Source: Paucisalibacillus algeriensis (GTDB taxonomy: Bacteria; Bacillota; Bacilli; Bacillales; Amphibacillaceae). Taken from it: DNA of 64,000 bases. Location: positions 558,001 to 622,000 of the forward strand of contig NZ_CBYO010000022.1 of assembly GCF_000577245.1 (NCBI RefSeq). The letters are read 5' to 3'. Positions within the stretch are counted from its first letter, which is position 1. Each line of letters starts with the position of its first letter. This document shows, piece by piece, positions 61,298 to 64,000 of this stretch. Below the pieces are notes generated by a model. The model was not told where the DNA came from, searched no databases, and worked only from the letters and a program-made list of their open reading frames with translations. Position numbers and translations under genes: made by a program.

Positions 61298-62242
61298 TTA
61301 ATTTTTCCTTAACTGCTCTAGCACCGCTTGTGCTTTATAACCAATTTCAAAATCATAAATTTCCGCGGCTTCCCCTTTGATGGCTTTTGTCAATTCATCT
61401 AGCAAACTCTTATGTAGAACTGATGTAGATGAGATTTCTTTTAGCTCTTCCCCATTTTTCCCACCTTTTAATTCACCCCAATTATCAAGTGTGAGAACTC
61501 CTTCTGTTCCGTAGGCAGTAAATCCAATATATTCATTGCCAGAAAAGTGACTAAGCCCATCAATTAATACTGGTGTCCCGTCTTCCAGTTCAGCTGTTGC
61601 AATAATGCCTGTTTCACATTTTGTAGGGTCATCTGGCAACTCCAGTCGAGTTTCAATGTTTTTTATATCTCCAAAAATTTTCAGGGTCTGTTGGATAAAA
61701 TGAACACCTACTTCGAGAACAAATCCACCTTGTTCACGTCCACCTACCCAATCATTCTTTTGCCAAAGGCGCGGCCATTCTGGAAAGTGCATGGTAAGCT
61801 TTAGACGACGAAGTTTACCAACATACTGCTGATCGATTAGTTCTGCAAACCTAGCTGAAGCTTGTCCATAGTTAAGTGGGAAGTTCATGGCATGAATAAT
61901 GTTTGCTTCTTGAGCAGCTTTAAGCATTGCTTCTGCTTCTTTCAAGGAGTTTGCGAGCGGCTTTTCACAGAGAACATGCTTCCCAGCTTGGATTACATCT
62001 AGCACAATTTGATAATGGAATTTAGGAGGTACTGCGACATATACCAAATCGATTTTCTCATCTTCTAACAATTTTTGATAATCAGTGTAAGCATTTACCC
62101 CACCAAGTTCTTCTGCTTTTTTTGTTGCAAGTGCCGCTACATGATCACAGACAGCAACAACTTCTATTTCCTTATATTCTGTAAATTGACTGATTAAGCG
62201 TTGGCCAATCGCACCAAGGCCAATAATTCCGATTTGAATCAT
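61298..62242 (-). CDS. Gfo/Idh/MocA-family oxidoreductase
   Basis: The 314-aa NAD(P)-dependent enzyme has the Rossmann motif GIIGLGAIGQRLI, the family motif HVLCEKPLANS with catalytic lysine K in EKP, and a C-terminal alpha/beta domain with GGREQGGFVLEVGVHFIQ. Substrate is probably a sugar, inositol or aspartate-like compound. A 12-bp gap separates it from the upstream 402-aa gene, so they are likely co-transcribed. Confidence 0.9.
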   Translation of the reverse strand: MIQIGIIGLGAIGQRLISQFTEYKEIEVVAVCDHVAALATKKAEELGGVNAYTDYQKLLEDEKIDLVYVAVPPKFHYQIVLDVIQAGKHVLCEKPLANSLKEAEAMLKAAQEANIIHAMNFPLNYGQASARFAELIDQQYVGKLRRLKLTMHFPEWPRLWQKNDWVGGREQGGFVLEVGVHFIQQTLKIFGDIKNIETRLELPDDPTKCETGIIATAELEDGTPVLIDGLSHFSGNEYIGFTAYGTEGVLTLDNWGELKGGKNGEELKEISSTSVLHKSLLDELTKAIKGEAAEIYDFEIGYKAQAVLEQLRKN

Positions 62243-62254
62243 AAATTTCTCCCC

Positions 62255-63463
62255 CTAGTCTAATAATGATTGGTATTTTTTTGCGATGTCATCTTGTAAA
62301 ATACCTTCTTGATAGAAGGCATTCACGAAAACGGATAGCATCATTTCGTTTTCATCTGTTATAACCATTTTAGACAGTACTAGATTAATACTATCTGCAA
62401 GTTCTTTTGGATGTTCATACATCGTATTCCATGCGCTTACCTGTAATTCTAAATTATCGCCAAGAACTGCTGCTTCTATCGCTTCTTTGTCCTCGACAGG
62501 TAATAATAACTCCTCAAAGTACCCATAAGGATCCTCATACGTATCTGTGTATATGAAATCAACCGGATTAAATTCCTTTCGATTATATGTGTAACTTTCA
62601 TTTCCAATGTTTATTATGAAGTCGTTTAATCGAAACTCTATTTTACCATTTTCTAATTCAATACTATCCTCCATAGAATTTATATAGCAAATGACATCTG
62701 GTGTTATAAACCAATAGCGATGCTTCAAATTTAACCCGCTAATGTATTCCGTTATTGAAGTCATTTCCAGTTTTTCCTCATCACGTAATATGGTATAAAT
62801 GCTTGGACGGTAGTAATACTCACCATCCATTTCCTGCATGGTAATCGTCCACTCTGTATCAGGAACATCAAAAAGAACACGAAAAGCAAAACCCTCATCT
62901 GTTTTTTGCAATTCATAATAAATTAGCCATTGGTCAGTTTGAATTGGTACATTCGCTTCCTCGGTAAGTACGTTTTTAAATAGAAGATGTATTATGGATT
63001 TCGTTGAAAAGCCACCATCTGTATTCATAAATAGGTGTAGTGTCTGATCTTCCCGTTCTATTCTTTCAATGGTTGCATCATGTAAGCTTTCCTCAAAAAT
63101 TTCTTGGATATTATTCGGTAAATACGTAACTGCATTTTGTGTATTCTTATAAGCAGCATCCAATTTTTGCTCAAATTCAAGACTATTTTTTCTAACCCAA
63201 TCTAAATAATCTTCCCGAACTACTTTAGGTAATGTTGGTTGGTTTAATGTACCATTTTCAAGGTAAGGAATGAAACGGCTAGGTAAGACATGCAGTAGGT
63301 CATCCTTTACTTCTTCCAGTTCTTCTTTTAAACGTGCTTGAATGTCCTCTCCTTCTAATTCGGCATCCCTTAATGCCATTTCCCATTCTTCATCCGATTC
63401 ATGTATAGGTAAGAGATTACATTTTTCAAACTTTAATCTAGCTTCCTTTGTCACGTTCCACAT
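62255..63463 (-). CDS. Uncharacterised 402-aa protein, possibly DUF4085-like
   Basis: A soluble acidic protein starting MWNVTKEARLKFEKCNLLPI, with a charged helix rich in Glu/Asp (residues 28-55), a central beta-rich part, and a C-terminal helical part ending DDIAKKYQSLLD. I recall similar Bacilli proteins under DUF4085, but cannot confirm it. No enzyme motif is seen. AAGGAGGAT precedes the ATG. Confidence 0.6.
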   Translation of the reverse strand: MWNVTKEARLKFEKCNLLPIHESDEEWEMALRDAELEGEDIQARLKEELEEVKDDLLHVLPSRFIPYLENGTLNQPTLPKVVREDYLDWVRKNSLEFEQKLDAAYKNTQNAVTYLPNNIQEIFEESLHDATIERIEREDQTLHLFMNTDGGFSTKSIIHLLFKNVLTEEANVPIQTDQWLIYYELQKTDEGFAFRVLFDVPDTEWTITMQEMDGEYYYRPSIYTILRDEEKLEMTSITEYISGLNLKHRYWFITPDVICYINSMEDSIELENGKIEFRLNDFIINIGNESYTYNRKEFNPVDFIYTDTYEDPYGYFEELLLPVEDKEAIEAAVLGDNLELQVSAWNTMYEHPKELADSINLVLSKMVITDENEMMLSVFVNAFYQEGILQDDIAKKYQSLLD

Positions 63464-63568
63464 AAACTATCCTCCTTATACTTAGTCTGCCACAGGTTGA
63501 ATGTTACGTATCCATCCCAATTTATCCAGGGAAATGTTAACTCCAAGATTTCTTGTATTGTCGGTTTC

Positions 63569-64000
63569 TTAGGTTCCAGGTGTTCGACCGTGCTCTGCCA
63601 TGCTAGATCGCGAAGTATAAACTTGAAATAATAAATACGCAAGCACCGACAAAAACATCCCAGAAATATATGGAAAGCCTATATTAATTGAATATAAATA
63701 TCCTCCTAATACCGGTCCAATAATTCTTCCTAGTGAATCGGATGAGGATAAATATCCTGTTGCAACACCATACCCTGATTTAAACTTCTTCGTTAATAAT
63801 GAGGAGACACTTGGCCGGATAACTCCATTTCCAATACCAAACACCGCCAAGAAAATAGCTGCTGACGTAAAGTCTTGGATAAATAGTATGAGTCCAAAAC
63901 CAATTGCTGATATGGAGATCCCAGCTTGAATAATAAGTGCTTCCCCGTATTTCTTTGTCCATCTTCCCATGGAACCTTGAACAATCGCACTAGCAAGCCC
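63569..64000 (-). CDS. MFS transporter, C-terminal part (cut by window end)
   Basis: The frame runs on beyond the window edge. The visible part reads LASAIVQGSMGRWTKKYGEA, then four hydrophobic helices (residues including GIGNGVIRPSVSSLL and GRIIGPVLGGYLYS), typical of the TetA/NorA-like drug-efflux branch. GPVLGGYLY lies in the antiporter-type motif C neighbourhood. The substrate is unknown. Confidence 0.85.
   Translation of the reverse strand, partial: GLASAIVQGSMGRWTKKYGEALIIQAGISISAIGFGLILFIQDFTSAAIFLAVFGIGNGVIRPSVSSLLTKKFKSGYGVATGYLSSSDSLGRIIGPVLGGYLYSINIGFPYISGMFLSVLAYLLFQVYTSRSSMAEHGRTPGT

Noticed and set aside
63451-63642. 63-codon minus frame between the MFS and the 402-aa gene
   Set aside because: It bridges the two real genes in another frame and has no ribosome site.

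Overview
The window is an AT-rich, low-GC Gram-positive chromosome segment. It holds the spore-germination cortex hydrolase CwlJ, SipW/TasA matrix genes, Bce- and Lia-type envelope-stress modules, the YdbS/YdbT pair and a SigB-like promoter. Strong Shine-Dalgarno sites and frequent GTG/TTG starts fit an endospore-forming member of the Bacillaceae, probably near Oceanobacillus, Virgibacillus or Ornithinibacillus. The genus is inferred from overall protein character, not measured. No rRNA, tRNA, CRISPR array, intact transposon or prophage was seen.

Layout. 1-7.0 kb: start of a TetR gene with a palindromic upstream region, an SpxH/DsbA-like protein, a serine hydrolase, a YfcC carrier plus M20 amidohydrolase operon behind a consensus SigA promoter, and a secreted alkaline phosphatase. 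7.2-11.6 kb: small metabolic and transport genes on the plus strand, then a DUF817 membrane protein. 12-23.7 kb: an accessory stretch on the minus strand with GNAT acetyltransferases, Nudix hydrolases, SRPBCC and GyrI-like proteins and many tiny membrane proteins. Several of these are under 60 codons, and one membrane-protein gene is broken by an in-frame stop. 23.8-28.7 kb: YdbT/YdbS, a DUF4870 protein, a 2-hydroxyacid dehydrogenase, and an ABC-type ATPase coupled to a small partner.

28.9-47.3 kb carries an unusual concentration of antibiotic and envelope-stress functions. After an HpaB-like monooxygenase come a complete BceRS-BceAB-like module, a liaI-H-F-S-R operon interrupted by a GC-rich repeat cassette, a FusB-type EF-G-binding protein, Dps, and a macrolide phosphotransferase. 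The FusB gene is preceded by what looks like a leader-peptide attenuator. The macrolide phosphotransferase is the last gene of a HIT-PP2C-small membrane protein operon.

47.4-54.5 kb: an SRPBCC gene with a decayed duplicate, a VanZ-RDD fusion, a remnant of an ABC ATPase gene, an RRNPP-type (NprR/PlcR-like) regulator, the tasA-sipW pair, and a secreted M4 neutral protease. This looks like a compact regulator/matrix/protease locus. 54.7-64 kb: PatB-type lyase, a gene-poor gap with a cre-like site, an amidohydrolase divergent from an Rgg-type regulator, a GlsB-type membrane protein with a SigB-like promoter, a lone EutH, a YbaN protein, a Gfo/Idh/MocA oxidoreductase, a large unknown protein and the end of an MFS transporter.

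All functions come from reading translations and motifs by eye. No database search or folding program was run.
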